Of a stretch of 64,000 nt of DNA, positions 8,292-17,351 are shown piece after piece. Positions within the stretch are counted from its first letter, which is position 1; each line of letters opens with the position of its first letter. The notes under the pieces are model-generated. The model was not told the DNA's origin. It did not search any database and was given only the letters and a program-made list of their open reading frames with translations. The position numbers and the translations under genes were made by a program. The stretch spans positions 4,541,199 to 4,605,198 of the forward strand of contig CP000875.1 of the NCBI GenBank assembly GCA_000018565.1, read 5' to 3'. The stretch is from Herpetosiphon aurantiacus DSM 785 (GTDB taxonomy: Bacteria > Chloroflexota > Chloroflexia > Chloroflexales > Herpetosiphonaceae).

Positions 8292-9440
8292 TTAGGCAGC
8301 GTCAGCGTTGAGGGCTGGGCGAACTTCTGGATCACGCGGTTCAACCGCAGGTTTGGCATTGTTTTTCAGCGACATTGGATGTTCAACCACAATAAATAAC
8401 GCTGCGCCAACCACCAGCGTCAAGCCAAACATCAACGGCAAGATCAGCCAAAAGAACCAGCCAGCCGTCGGGGTAGCGGGCAGTAATTTAGCAAGCAGCA
8501 TAAAGCCTGCATGCAAGGCCAAGCCATGAATCAAATAATACGAATAGCTCATATTGCCCAACCAACGCAGTGGTGTCCACGAAAGCGCTTGTTTGAGCCA
8601 CGATTCAGTTTGGCTAAAACAGTGCCAGCATACCAGCAAAAAGCCACTGAAAATTAATGTAAACCGAATCGCATTACCCAGCGTGCCAGTCAGCGGCAAC
8701 AACGGTGCACAGGTTCCCATAACCAAACCAAGCAAGCCGAGCCAAGCCGCTGGCGTGCGCTCGCGATACGATTCCAACAATTCGTGCAGCAAAATGCCAG
8801 CAATAAACATCGCCAATTTCAGCGGGCCTTGCCAGATGATACAAACGGCGGTGAGCACCACGCCAACCACGCTGAAAAAGCCGATCCGCCATTGGGGGGT
8901 TTTGCCACGCAAGCCAATCGCCACGACGATGACTGGCATAATCAGATAATAAAATACTTCATAACTCAGCGACCAAGCCACCGTAATCATTGGCTCAATC
9001 GGCAGCAACCCAGGCAAAAAGATTAAGTTTTGAATGAAATAGAGCGTTGCAGCAGTTACGCCGCTGGGGATTTTGCTTTCAGCCGGAAAAAGAATTGATA
9101 ACCCCAGATAGACCATGAAAATCACAAAGAATGTCGGGTAGATCCGCCGAATTCGTCGCCCAATAAAGCCCATATAGGCTTGCTGACGTTTAATCAATGA
9201 GGCATAAATTAAGTAGCCACTGAGCACGAAAAATAAATCAACCCCAGTGTTGCCAACCATTGCCAATGCATTATTAATCGTTGCGGTTGGGCTATCGCTG
9301 AATAACCACGGCTGAATTGAACTACGAAAGTGCACCAAAAACACCAGAAAAACTGCGATTCCGCGCAAGCCTTCCATCGAGCGCAGGTTGGTTCCTGCTA
9401 AACCACGGGCTAGCTCAAAGCGCTGCCGAAAAAATGCCAT
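8292..9440 (-). CDS. Acyltransferase-3 family membrane protein
   Basis: A 382-residue integral membrane protein of the acyltransferase-3 (OafA/NodX) family, which O-acylates cell-surface sugars or other exported molecules. Family signatures are LRGIAVFLVFLVHF (catalytic-type His at the end of TM1), GVDLFFVLSGYLIY, the RRIRRIYPTFF motif and SYSYYLIHG near the end. About ten hydrophobic segments are visible. The short C-terminal tail is polar and cytosolic. Start ATG 9440 has GAGGAGG upstream. It stands alone, so the acceptor cannot be deduced. Confidence 0.9.
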   Translation of the reverse strand: MAFFRQRFELARGLAGTNLRSMEGLRGIAVFLVFLVHFRSSIQPWLFSDSPTATINNALAMVGNTGVDLFFVLSGYLIYASLIKRQQAYMGFIGRRIRRIYPTFFVIFMVYLGLSILFPAESKIPSGVTAATLYFIQNLIFLPGLLPIEPMITVAWSLSYEVFYYLIMPVIVVAIGLRGKTPQWRIGFFSVVGVVLTAVCIIWQGPLKLAMFIAGILLHELLESYRERTPAAWLGLLGLVMGTCAPLLPLTGTLGNAIRFTLIFSGFLLVCWHCFSQTESWLKQALSWTPLRWLGNMSYSYYLIHGLALHAGFMLLAKLLPATPTAGWFFWLILPLMFGLTLVVGAALFIVVEHPMSLKNNAKPAVEPRDPEVRPALNADAA

Positions 9441-9640
9441 AATGCCTCCTCAGCAAAATTCGCCAACCAATCGATGCCCCACACTGCAAAAAACTCAGAA
9501 CTCAAAGAATCACCGCCACAGGCAGCAACAATGCCAAACAGTTCAGCGTCGATGGGATATCAGTGTGAGGATCGCAGGCTGCGATTGATACGACCTAGTA
9601 TAGTAGAAATGAATCAATTGATCAAGAACTCGATCTAAAT

Positions 9641-9674
9641 AAAAAAGCAACTTTATCGTCAAAAATAAAGCTGC
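9641..9674 (-). terminator. Intrinsic terminator on the minus strand
   Basis: On the minus strand GCAGCTTTAT (9674-9665) and ATAAAGTTGC (9656-9647) form a 10-bp stem with one G-T pair, followed by TTTTTT. The nearest upstream minus gene is the CoA-transferase ending at 9990, 316 bases away, so its transcript would have a long 3' end or there is an unseen short transcript between. Confidence 0.75.
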
Positions 9675-9989
9675 CTCCTTACATTATTGTTGCTAAAATT
9701 ATCTTTAGCAAATCAATTATCATTATTCATCGAATGCAGATTAATTCTGCTTAGCATTATTCGTTTGGCCCTGTTCAATCAAAATATTGGCATTATTTTG
9801 GGTCTTGTTGATCGCAATCGAACGATTATTAACAATATTTAATGAATTCGATTATCCAAACAATGCTCAGCCTGAGCATTTGACCAAAATAGCCCGAAAC
9901 CAGCAAACAAGCGTTCGTCCAGCATCAAAGATCCTAACAGCTATCGGTACTAGCAACTTTAGCAGAGTCATGGCGGGGTTGCAATTAAA
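9675..9989. other. AT-rich gap with no recognised gene
   Basis: About 315 bases between the CoA-transferase stop and the terminator are clearly richer in A and T than the flanks. No minus-strand reading frame of useful length is present. The only plus frame here (from 9787) runs into the CoA-transferase antisense and has no ribosome site. It could be a 3' untranslated region, a small RNA ended by the terminator, or decayed sequence. Confidence 0.5.
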
Positions 9990-11156
9990 TCAGTCGGTTT
10001 TAGATGGTACTTTTGGGTTAAATTGTTGGTGAATTTCTTGGCTATGTTGTCCCAGTAGTGGTGGGGCCAAACGAATACTCGCGGGTGTTGCCGAGAATTT
10101 AAACGGAATTCCCAAGACTTTTAAATCACCAATCGTTGGGTGTGGCACACTGACCACCATTTCACGTGCCAACACCTGCGGGTCGTTCAACACTTGACCA
10201 ACGCTGCGCACTGCGCCCACCGGAATGCCCGCCGCCTGAATTAACGCCACCCACTCGGCGCTTGGTTTTTGGCCGAACTGGTGATTCAGCAAATCAACCA
10301 ATGCGCTGCGGTACTGCACTCGTTGCGGGTTGGTGCTAAAGCGTGGATCTTCCGCCCAAGCTGGTTGTTGCAAAACAGCACATAACTGTTGCCATTGGCG
10401 ATCATTGCCGACGGCCAAGGCAAACGCGCCATCGCTGGCCTCAAAGGTTTGATAGGGCACAATCGTAGGGTGAGCATTACCATAGCGGTTTGGCTCCTCG
10501 CCAGTTACCAAATAGGCACTGCCAACATTCGCCAACCAAGCAACTTGGGCTTCTAACAGCGAAATATCAATATGCTGCCCCAAACCTGTGCGTTCTCGGG
10601 CATACAACGCCGCCAAAATCGCGTTGCTCGCCAACATTCCAGTCGTCAAATCGACGACAGCAACTCCAACTTTGCTGGCCTCGCCCTCGGCGGGTCCGGT
10701 AATGCTCATCAAACCTGCAGTCGCTTGCACAATAAAATCATAGCCTGGCAGCTCAGCTTCAGGCCCAGTCGCGCCCATTCCGCTGATTGTGAGCGTGATC
10801 AAACGGGGATTTTGCTCGCGCAGGCTGGCTAAACTCAAGCCAAAGCGTTCGAGCGTGCCAGGCCGAAAGTTCTCAACCACAATATCGGAGTGGTTGGCGA
10901 TTGTGCGAATCAACGCAGCATCAGTGGCAGTTTTGAGATCGGCGACCAATGAGCGTTTATTGCGATTGACCGCCAAATAGTAGGCGCTCTCGCCAGCAAC
11001 AAACGGCGGCCCCCAGCGGCGGGTATCATCGCCTTGCGGCGCTTCAACTTTAATCACATCAGCCCCAAGATCGCCAAGAATCATGGTGCAATATGGGCCT
11101 GCCAGCACCCGTGAGAGGTCGAGCACGAGCAGGCCATCGAGCGGAGAACTCAGCAT
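9990..11156 (-). CDS. CaiB/BaiF family (class III) CoA-transferase
   Basis: A 388-residue protein with the full class III CoA-transferase pattern: VLDLSRVLAGPYCTMILGDL, DVIKVEAPQGDDTRRWGPPF, NRNKRSL, and VENFRPGTLERFGL. Asp169 in VVDLTTG matches the catalytic Asp of formyl-CoA transferase. The enzyme moves CoA between carboxylic acids through an aspartyl intermediate. Which acids (oxalate/formate, succinate, carnitine, mesaconate) cannot be read from the sequence. Length is typical. No good Shine-Dalgarno site precedes the ATG at 11156. It follows the GT39 gene by 44 bases on the same strand, but a functional link is doubtful. Confidence 0.9.
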   Translation of the reverse strand: MLSSPLDGLLVLDLSRVLAGPYCTMILGDLGADVIKVEAPQGDDTRRWGPPFVAGESAYYLAVNRNKRSLVADLKTATDAALIRTIANHSDIVVENFRPGTLERFGLSLASLREQNPRLITLTISGMGATGPEAELPGYDFIVQATAGLMSITGPAEGEASKVGVAVVDLTTGMLASNAILAALYARERTGLGQHIDISLLEAQVAWLANVGSAYLVTGEEPNRYGNAHPTIVPYQTFEASDGAFALAVGNDRQWQQLCAVLQQPAWAEDPRFSTNPQRVQYRSALVDLLNHQFGQKPSAEWVALIQAAGIPVGAVRSVGQVLNDPQVLAREMVVSVPHPTIGDLKVLGIPFKFSATPASIRLAPPLLGQHSQEIHQQFNPKVPSKTD

Positions 11157-11200
11157 TGAGCAGTACCGTTAACTAGAAGGAAGTAACTTCCTCAGGCGAA

Positions 11201-13285
11201 TTATTCGCCACAACGATACAATGATGAATTGTTTTGAGCAAATTGTGCGCCACCAGTGTTGCCATTGGTGGGGGCTGCTTGAGCATTTGGCATTTGGCCA
11301 TTTGGCAAATCAAAGCCTGCTTGACTGTTCGGTGCATCAGTGACTGCCGTACAGTTTTGCTGGACCCAAGTTTGCACCGTTGAACTGCCACCACGGCCAG
11401 CGCCGCCCATACCGCCAGTCATGATGTAGCGCAATTTGCCGTCGGCTACCAACTGGGCAATATCAGCGGCATCAATCACCGGATCACTGCCGGAGAAACC
11501 GCCCATCATCAAAACAGGCCGCCCAGTTTCAATCACCAACGACGAACCCATCATCGAGCTTGGCACGGCGAGCATATAGTAAGTATCGCTAGTACGCTCT
11601 TGTAGATAGGTTGCCAAAGCGCTGGGGCTGCTGCTATCCGAGCGGTTACGATTGCCAGCAAAGCCCGCCGCAAAGCCAGTGGCATTATCGGTTGGGGCAG
11701 CGGCGCTGGGCAAGGTTGTATTCATTTGCTCCATCGCCGACGTTTTGTAGGCCCATTCACTAGGGATGAGCAGAATCGCGGCGATGCCAACCGCCGTTGC
11801 TGCCACCCGCCACGAAGCTCGGAATGCCAAGCCAGCCGCCACCAGCGCCAACCCAAGTGCCACTGAGGGAATCAGCCAGCCGCTGACGCTGGGCTGCGCA
11901 GCAATCACTTGCACTACCAAGGCCGCTGCTACCAAACCAATGAGCCATAAACCAACGATCTTGCTGGCGCTGCGTCGCCAAACCGTGATGCCAATTGCCA
12001 GTGTGCCGGCAATCGCCGGAGCAATCGTAGCGCTATAGTAGCCATGCGAAAAACCAGCAAAACTCAGCACGACAAAGGCAGTAACCAGCCAACCAGCCCA
12101 GCCCCAAACATCGGCATCGGGCCAGCGGCGTTGCTTGATGTAGTGGGCAGCCAAGCCAACCACGGCGAAGAGTGCCGCTCCTAGCAACCAACCAATGTTA
12201 GTGTTCATCGGTGAACTGAACATTCGGAATAAACCCGATTCGCCGCTATCCATGCCTGGGCCACCGCCACCAGTGCGGCCAGTTTGGCCGCCAAATTGGC
12301 CGCGCATGCCTTCATCGGTCATACCGTTGGGCGGAGTTTGTGCGTTGCCATTGGGCATTGCAGGCATTTGAGCATTACCATCGGTGGCATTGGGTCGCTG
12401 GCGATCATCAGTTGTTGGAATTGCGCCGCCCATGGCTTGGCCTTCGCGTCCAGTCAAGCGCTCAACCCCGTTGTAGCCCAAAATCAAGTTGACAACCGAG
12501 TTGGTATCGCTACTACCGATGTATGGCCGTTCGCTGGCTGGAACCAGATCAACCGCGATTGCCCACGAAAAGCTGACCGCCAACAGCACAGGTGTGGTCA
12601 GTCCAAGTTGCCAAAGCTTACGCCACCAGCCAGTTTTGGCAGCAAAAAAATACATCGCATAAAAGGCTGGCAAGGGCAAAAAGGCCTGTAGCATTTTGAT
12701 ATTAAAGCCGAGGCCAACCACTGCACCTGCCAATAACAAATATTTAGTGCTGGCACGTTCGGTTGCCACCAAAAACAAGGCCATCGCCCCAACCAAAGTC
12801 ACGATCAACAACGCATCAAGATTGTTAGTACGTTCGACGGCGATGCTAATTGGGCTAATCGCCTGAATCGCTGCCGCCAATAAGCCTGCCGACCGCCCCC
12901 AGCGCCGCGCCACAATCCAATATAGCAGGCCAATTGTGGCTAGCCCAGCCAAAACTTGCGGCAGCACCACCACTGTGCCACTAACCCCAAACAACTTGCC
13001 AAAAATCGCCTGAATCCATAACCCTAGCGCTGGCTTGTCAATTGTGACTGAGCCACCAGGCTCGGCTGCTGCAAAGAAGAAGTTATGCCACGATTGGGTC
13101 ATGGCAACGGTGGCGGCGGTGTAGTAGGTATTGCCTTCAGCTACAGCAGCGAAATTCTGCAAACGCAGCCAGCCAGCACATAGCAAAATGATACTCAGCA
13201 GGACCAACGCTTGGCTACGGGTTAATTGGGCAATCCGCCAAGCCAATGGGCGGCGCAGATTGCTCGTCGTGGTTGATGCGCTCAT
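11201..13285 (-). CDS. GT39-like membrane glycosyltransferase
   Basis: A 694-residue integral membrane protein of the dolichyl-phosphate-mannose mannosyltransferase/ArnT superfamily (YkcB/YycA-like). It uses a polyprenyl-phosphate sugar to glycosylate a target outside the membrane. The N-terminal region after TM1 has the loop EGNTYYTAATVAMTQSWHNF and then GSVTIDKPALGLWIQ, typical of the acceptor/donor site. About 11-13 membrane segments follow. A long Gly/Asn/Met/Pro-rich outside loop (about 290-350) and a Gly/Asn/Gln-rich C-terminus are low-complexity. Its start overlaps the GtrA stop by four bases (ATGA), so the two are translationally coupled and the GT2 upstream is probably in the same operon. 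Confidence 0.9.
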   Translation of the reverse strand: MSASTTTSNLRRPLAWRIAQLTRSQALVLLSIILLCAGWLRLQNFAAVAEGNTYYTAATVAMTQSWHNFFFAAAEPGGSVTIDKPALGLWIQAIFGKLFGVSGTVVVLPQVLAGLATIGLLYWIVARRWGRSAGLLAAAIQAISPISIAVERTNNLDALLIVTLVGAMALFLVATERASTKYLLLAGAVVGLGFNIKMLQAFLPLPAFYAMYFFAAKTGWWRKLWQLGLTTPVLLAVSFSWAIAVDLVPASERPYIGSSDTNSVVNLILGYNGVERLTGREGQAMGGAIPTTDDRQRPNATDGNAQMPAMPNGNAQTPPNGMTDEGMRGQFGGQTGRTGGGGPGMDSGESGLFRMFSSPMNTNIGWLLGAALFAVVGLAAHYIKQRRWPDADVWGWAGWLVTAFVVLSFAGFSHGYYSATIAPAIAGTLAIGITVWRRSASKIVGLWLIGLVAAALVVQVIAAQPSVSGWLIPSVALGLALVAAGLAFRASWRVAATAVGIAAILLIPSEWAYKTSAMEQMNTTLPSAAAPTDNATGFAAGFAGNRNRSDSSSPSALATYLQERTSDTYYMLAVPSSMMGSSLVIETGRPVLMMGGFSGSDPVIDAADIAQLVADGKLRYIMTGGMGGAGRGGSSTVQTWVQQNCTAVTDAPNSQAGFDLPNGQMPNAQAAPTNGNTGGAQFAQNNSSLYRCGE

Positions 13286-13707
13286 GCGACCACCTCATGT
13301 TCAAGATTAAATGTCCAAATTCGATTCAAACCAAAATTCCAAGCAAAACCAACCATCGTCGCCACTCCCTTGGCTAGCACATAGCCATGGCTTTGCCAAA
13401 GATCATTGAGCGGAGCTTCGGTTACGGCCACAATCAAGGTATTGATCACCAAGGCGCTTAGGCTAATTGCCCCAAAGCGTAAAAATTGCGGCAACCAAGC
13501 GGGATTGTTGCTGGCAAACGTCCAACGGCGATTCCACCAAAAGTTATTGATGATGCCGACGCTGTAGGAAACAATGTTGGCCAAAATCGTCGCCCAACCC
13601 AGCATTTTGAGCATGCCCAGCAAGATCAGATCGACCAAGGTTCCGCTGAGGCCAACCAAGGCGAAACGCCACCAACGTTGCCGATCTTCAGCGATTAAAA
13701 TAGTCAT
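13282..13707 (-). CDS. GtrA family membrane protein
   Basis: A 141-residue protein with four membrane helices and the GtrA/DPMS_3 signature: RWWRFALVGLSGTLVDLILL, then NNFWWNRRWTF, and a repeat of that turn NFGLNRIWTF near the end. GtrA proteins help move polyprenyl-phosphate-linked sugars across the membrane. It lies between a polyprenyl-phosphate glycosyltransferase (GT2) and a GT39 enzyme, the standard trio: make the lipid-linked sugar, flip it, use it outside. The ATG at 13707 has GGAGG upstream; the longer frame to 13914 runs into the GT2 gene and is not used. Confidence 0.92.
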   Translation of the reverse strand: MTILIAEDRQRWWRFALVGLSGTLVDLILLGMLKMLGWATILANIVSYSVGIINNFWWNRRWTFASNNPAWLPQFLRFGAISLSALVINTLIVAVTEAPLNDLWQSHGYVLAKGVATMVGFAWNFGLNRIWTFNLEHEVVA

Positions 13708-13846
13708 GGAAACGTCCTCCGACCGTGGTTTTGTAACAACTGCTAAATAGCCATGACGTACCGCTTCGATCTCCATTGATGTGGCTTGCGCAAACTTGAG
13801 TGTAAACAGCACAGCGCAATTGGTACACAACTGGCTTAATCTCGAT

Positions 13847-14584
13847 TTAGAGGATGGCGGGCTTGGTTGTGCGGCTCTCGCGATTGAGCACGCGATAAAG
13901 CTGCAATAATTCACGAAACGCCCGCAAAATAACGCTCAATTTGGCTCCAGTTGGCTTGCCTGCAACCCGTGGGCGATGGCCAATAATCGCCACTTCGGCA
14001 ATCTGAAAACCTGCGCGTTTGGCCCGCACTAATAATTCAGCGCTAAAGGTGGCCCCGCGTGATTGCACCTGTTGGCGCAGCGTATCGATCACCCGTTGAT
14101 CGAGCATTTTGAAGGCGCAATCGATATCGCGAGCGGTGTAGCCAAACAAAAGCGTCACCAAATGGCTCCAACCCCAGCCATTCAAGCGGCGCAACACTGG
14201 GTCGCGGCGCGGTGCACGATAGCCCACCACCAACGGCGCATGATGGCGACGCGCCACCAATTTTTCCAATTCAGCCAAATCAAATTGACGATCTGCATCG
14301 CAGAAAAAAACCAATTTGCCCATGGCGTTGGTTAGGCCTGTCCAAACCGCTGCGCCATAGCCTTGGTTCATGTCGTGATTGATTAAATGCACCTGGTGAT
14401 GGCGGGTTGCCACATCGCGCACAACGTTGGCAGTCTGATCGTGGCTGCCATCATTGACCACCACAATCTCGCCGTTCAGGCCAAGCTGGTTGAGCACTTG
14501 AATGGCATCGAGAATGCTGGCTTCAATATTTTCAGCCTCGTTATAGGCCGGAAAAACAATCGAAAGATCGGGCTGCGAATCCAT
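13847..14584 (-). CDS. GT2 family polyprenyl-phosphate glycosyltransferase
   Basis: A 245-residue soluble glycosyltransferase family 2 enzyme of the DPM1/ALG5 type. Motifs visible are LSIVFPAYNEAENIE, VVNDGSHDQT, and FCDADRQFDLAE (the DxD-type metal site). A conserved C-terminal part includes DIDCAFKM and GATFSAELLVRAKRAGF. No C-terminal membrane helices are seen. It should transfer a hexose from a nucleotide sugar to a polyprenyl phosphate. The ATG at 14584 has AGGAGG 7 bases upstream; the ATG at 14632 does not. GtrA follows after 139 bases. Confidence 0.9.
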   Translation of the reverse strand: MDSQPDLSIVFPAYNEAENIEASILDAIQVLNQLGLNGEIVVVNDGSHDQTANVVRDVATRHHQVHLINHDMNQGYGAAVWTGLTNAMGKLVFFCDADRQFDLAELEKLVARRHHAPLVVGYRAPRRDPVLRRLNGWGWSHLVTLLFGYTARDIDCAFKMLDQRVIDTLRQQVQSRGATFSAELLVRAKRAGFQIAEVAIIGHRPRVAGKPTGAKLSVILRAFRELLQLYRVLNRESRTTKPAIL

Positions 14585-14764
14585 TGGCGGGCCTCCTAAA
14601 CACACGAGCGATTGGTGGTCGGTGCTTGTCATAGCACTAGAATGTTTGCTTGGCTTTACTATCGGCCAGCCGTGTGAAAAAATCGTGAATAAACATCGCT
14701 AAATTTGTGTAGAAGCTGGGGTACACTGAATATTGTTTCAACTTGGCAATAGGAGTGGTGTGTT

Positions 14765-15334
14765 ATGATCGATTTTGGGCCGTTGAAGGAAGGGAAACTA
14801 ACGTTGGGCGAGCTTGGGGCAAGCTTGAGCAAGCAAGATCTATGGGATGCAACCGACGAGATGATCGGCGACCTACTCGGTTTATTAACTGATGCGGTTG
14901 ATGCCGATATCGTCTTTGTGCCATCCGATCCCAAGGCCAATGATCCTGGAGCTTCAGAGGAAGAAAAGGATATGGCTTGGACGTTTGGCCATTTGATTTG
15001 CCATGTGACTTCGAGCAACGAAGAGGCCGCCTTAACCGCCTTGGCCATGGCTTCGGGCATTTTGCCTAATGAACGGTTGCGCTACGAAACCCCATGGCGC
15101 GATTTGCAAACCCTTGAGCAAGCTCGCCAACGCCTCGAAGAAAGCCGCCGTATGTGCCTGAGCATGCTCGATGCATGGCCCGACCAACCCCATCTTGAAA
15201 TTAGCAAAGTGTTGTATGAAGCATGGGGGCCGCTCAACGCCCATGGCCGCTACTTCCTTGGTTTGAAGCATTTAAACGATCATGTTGCGCAATTTCACGA
15301 AGTAATGCGCCAAGCCAAAGCCGCCCGCAGCTAA
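14765..15334 (+). CDS. DinB-like four-helix metalloprotein
   Basis: A 189-residue all-helical protein. FGHLICHVTSSNEE in helix two and HLNDHVAQFHEV near the end place His residues as in the DinB/YfiT metal site, where three His usually bind a divalent metal. The superfamily includes thiol-dependent transferases and damage-induced proteins of unknown role. The 15-residue acidic loop around PKANDPGASEEEKD is solvent-exposed. Start ATG 14765 has AGGAG upstream. An intrinsic terminator closes this one-gene unit. Confidence 0.75.
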   Translation: MIDFGPLKEGKLTLGELGASLSKQDLWDATDEMIGDLLGLLTDAVDADIVFVPSDPKANDPGASEEEKDMAWTFGHLICHVTSSNEEAALTALAMASGILPNERLRYETPWRDLQTLEQARQRLEESRRMCLSMLDAWPDQPHLEISKVLYEAWGPLNAHGRYFLGLKHLNDHVAQFHEVMRQAKAARS

Positions 15335-15352
15335 ATTTCACTTGCCAGAAAA

Positions 15353-15387
15353 CAAGGACACATCGCGATTAAGCTGATGTGTCCTTG
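15353..15387 (+). terminator. Terminator hairpin after the DinB-like gene
   Basis: CAAGGACACATC (15353-15364) pairs perfectly with GATGTGTCCTTG (15376-15387) around an 11-base loop. The downstream tract (TGGTTTAA) is only weakly T-rich. Confidence 0.7.
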
Positions 15388-15513
15388 TGGTTTAACCCAT
15401 GATCTAACCGTTTGGAACATGATCATGCGACCAAAGACTGATATTGTTATGCACATTTTAGCATATACTATATAGTCTGCTGGTTCGGGATAACCATCAA
15501 AAAGGAGGCATGC

Positions 15514-17280
15514 GTGAAGCATCTAGATCAGTATCGACGGCTACTGGCGCACCTACGGCCTTACCCTAGGCAAGTGTTCTATGCCTATGGTTCTACTCTA
15601 TTGGCGGTTGGTTTAAACATCGCAATTCCGCAATTGCTCAAACAAGCAATTGACGAAGGCATTGCTAGCGGTTCAAGTCGTGCTTTGCTGATTACAGCAC
15701 TGATTATTTTGGGCGTGGCGGTGGTACGGGTAATTTTTGGCTTTGCTCAACGCTACTATGGCGAATGGCTGAGCTTTCGAGTGGCCTATGATTTACGCAA
15801 TCGTTTTTACGATGCGATTCAACGGCTGCCATTTTCGTTCCATGATCGCTCACAAACTGGCGACCTGATGAGCCGCGCCACCAGTGATATTACCGAAACT
15901 GAGCGCTTTGTTGGGGTTGGGCTACTCGAACTTAGCTCAACTATGCTCTTACTATTCGGCATTATCGTGGCGATGGTCGTTGAAGATTTACGCTTGACTG
16001 GCTTGGCACTCTTGCCCTTGCCTGTGCTGCTCTACGCCACAATTCGCTTTGGCAACACGGTTGAGCCGCTGTTTACCAAAATTCAAGAGCAAATGGGCAA
16101 GCTTTCGACTATGATGCAAGAAAGCCTGACTGGTATTCGCGTGGTCAAGGCTTTTGCGCGTGAGCCATATGAACTTGAAAAATTTGATCGTGATAATGGC
16201 GAGTGGTATAACCGCCGTTTTGCGGTAATTCGCATTTGGGGCAATAGCTGGCCCTTTTTCAACTTTTTGGTCGCCATCAGCGTGATTATTTTGCTCTGGA
16301 TTGGCGGACCACAGGCGATGAACGGCACAATTACGGTTGGCTCGTTATTCGCGATGATCAGCTATGTGCTATTGCTGAATAACCCTGTGCAACGCTTGGG
16401 CTTTACCGTCAACTTGGCAGCGACAGCGGTAGCAAGCTCGGCTCGCGTATTTGAAATTATCGATACGTTTGATGAATTAGCCGATAAAGCTGATGCCCAT
16501 TCGTTGGAGCATGTGCAGGGCAACGTTAAATTTGAGCATGTTTCGTTTGCCTATCGCGAAGGTGGCCGCCCAACGTTGCACGATATTTCGTTCGAGGCCA
16601 AGCCTGGTCAAGTTGTGGCCTTGATGGGGCCAACTGGCTCAGGCAAAAGCACGATTACCAATCTCATCCCACGCTTTTACGACCCAATCGAAGGTCGGGT
16701 GTTGGTCGATGACCACGACGTGCGTGATTTGGCAATTCAAAGTTTGCGCCAACAAATTGGGATTGTACTGCAAGATTCATTTTTATTTAGCTCAAGCATC
16801 GCCGATAACATTCGCTACGGTCGGCCTGAGGCCAGCGATGAAGAAGTGATTGCGGCAGCCAAAGCAGCGCGTGCTCATGATTTTATTTTGCATTTTAGCG
16901 AAGGCTACCAAACCAAAATTGGTGAGCGTGGCGTGACCCTCTCTGGTGGTCAACGTCAGCGCATCGCGATCGCTCGTGCCTTGTTGCTCAACCCACGCAT
17001 TTTAATTTTGGATGACTCGACATCGAGCGTTGACACGGAAACTGAGCACTTGATTCAACAAGCGCTTGAACAACTGATGCAAGGCCGCACAACCTTTGTG
17101 ATTGCCCAACGCTTGCTGACGCTGAAAAATGCCGACCAAATTTTGGTGCTCGATGCTGGCAACGTCGTGCAGCATGGCACGCACACCGAGCTACTGGCCC
17201 AACCAGGCTTGTATCGCACCATCTACGATCTGCAACTCAAAGATCAAGAGGAAAGCCTTGTTGAAGAACAAAGGGCATAG
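15514..17280 (+). CDS. ABC exporter half-transporter, degenerate-site subunit
   Basis: A 588-residue ABC exporter half with a six-helix membrane domain (about 20-300) and a C-terminal ATPase. Walker A is GPTGSGKST near 372, and the signature LSGGQ is intact. The Walker B is followed by Asp (ILILDDSTSS) instead of catalytic Glu, and the switch His is Gln (VIAQRLLTL). These are the marks of the degenerate-site partner in heterodimeric exporters such as TM287/288 or BmrCD. The GTG start at 15514 has AAGGAGG 6 bases upstream. The partner gene follows after 71 bases. Substrate unknown: drugs, lipids or peptides are all possible. Confidence 0.92.
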   Translation: MKHLDQYRRLLAHLRPYPRQVFYAYGSTLLAVGLNIAIPQLLKQAIDEGIASGSSRALLITALIILGVAVVRVIFGFAQRYYGEWLSFRVAYDLRNRFYDAIQRLPFSFHDRSQTGDLMSRATSDITETERFVGVGLLELSSTMLLLFGIIVAMVVEDLRLTGLALLPLPVLLYATIRFGNTVEPLFTKIQEQMGKLSTMMQESLTGIRVVKAFAREPYELEKFDRDNGEWYNRRFAVIRIWGNSWPFFNFLVAISVIILLWIGGPQAMNGTITVGSLFAMISYVLLLNNPVQRLGFTVNLAATAVASSARVFEIIDTFDELADKADAHSLEHVQGNVKFEHVSFAYREGGRPTLHDISFEAKPGQVVALMGPTGSGKSTITNLIPRFYDPIEGRVLVDDHDVRDLAIQSLRQQIGIVLQDSFLFSSSIADNIRYGRPEASDEEVIAAAKAARAHDFILHFSEGYQTKIGERGVTLSGGQRQRIAIARALLLNPRILILDDSTSSVDTETEHLIQQALEQLMQGRTTFVIAQRLLTLKNADQILVLDAGNVVQHGTHTELLAQPGLYRTIYDLQLKDQEESLVEEQRA

Positions 17281-17340
17281 AACATAGAGCATAGGACTTT
17301 GTTGGTGTTTTTTGACTTTTGACTTCTGCCTTTTGATTTT
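17277..17340. repeat. Word repeats filling an intercistronic gap
   Basis: The gap between the two exporter subunits consists of a CATAGAACATAGAGCATAGG word and a run of TTTTGACTTTTGACTTCTGC and TTTTGATTTT words. These are the same families found at 0.55, 19.2, 32.4, 36.2 and 51.7 kb. The run stops just before the ribosome site of the second subunit. Confidence 0.8.
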
Positions 17341-17351
17341 ATGAGGGTGTT

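Noticed and set aside
9787-10032. Plus-strand frame of 81 codons
   Set aside because: It ends inside the CoA-transferase antisense, has no ribosome site and a composition unlike real genes here.
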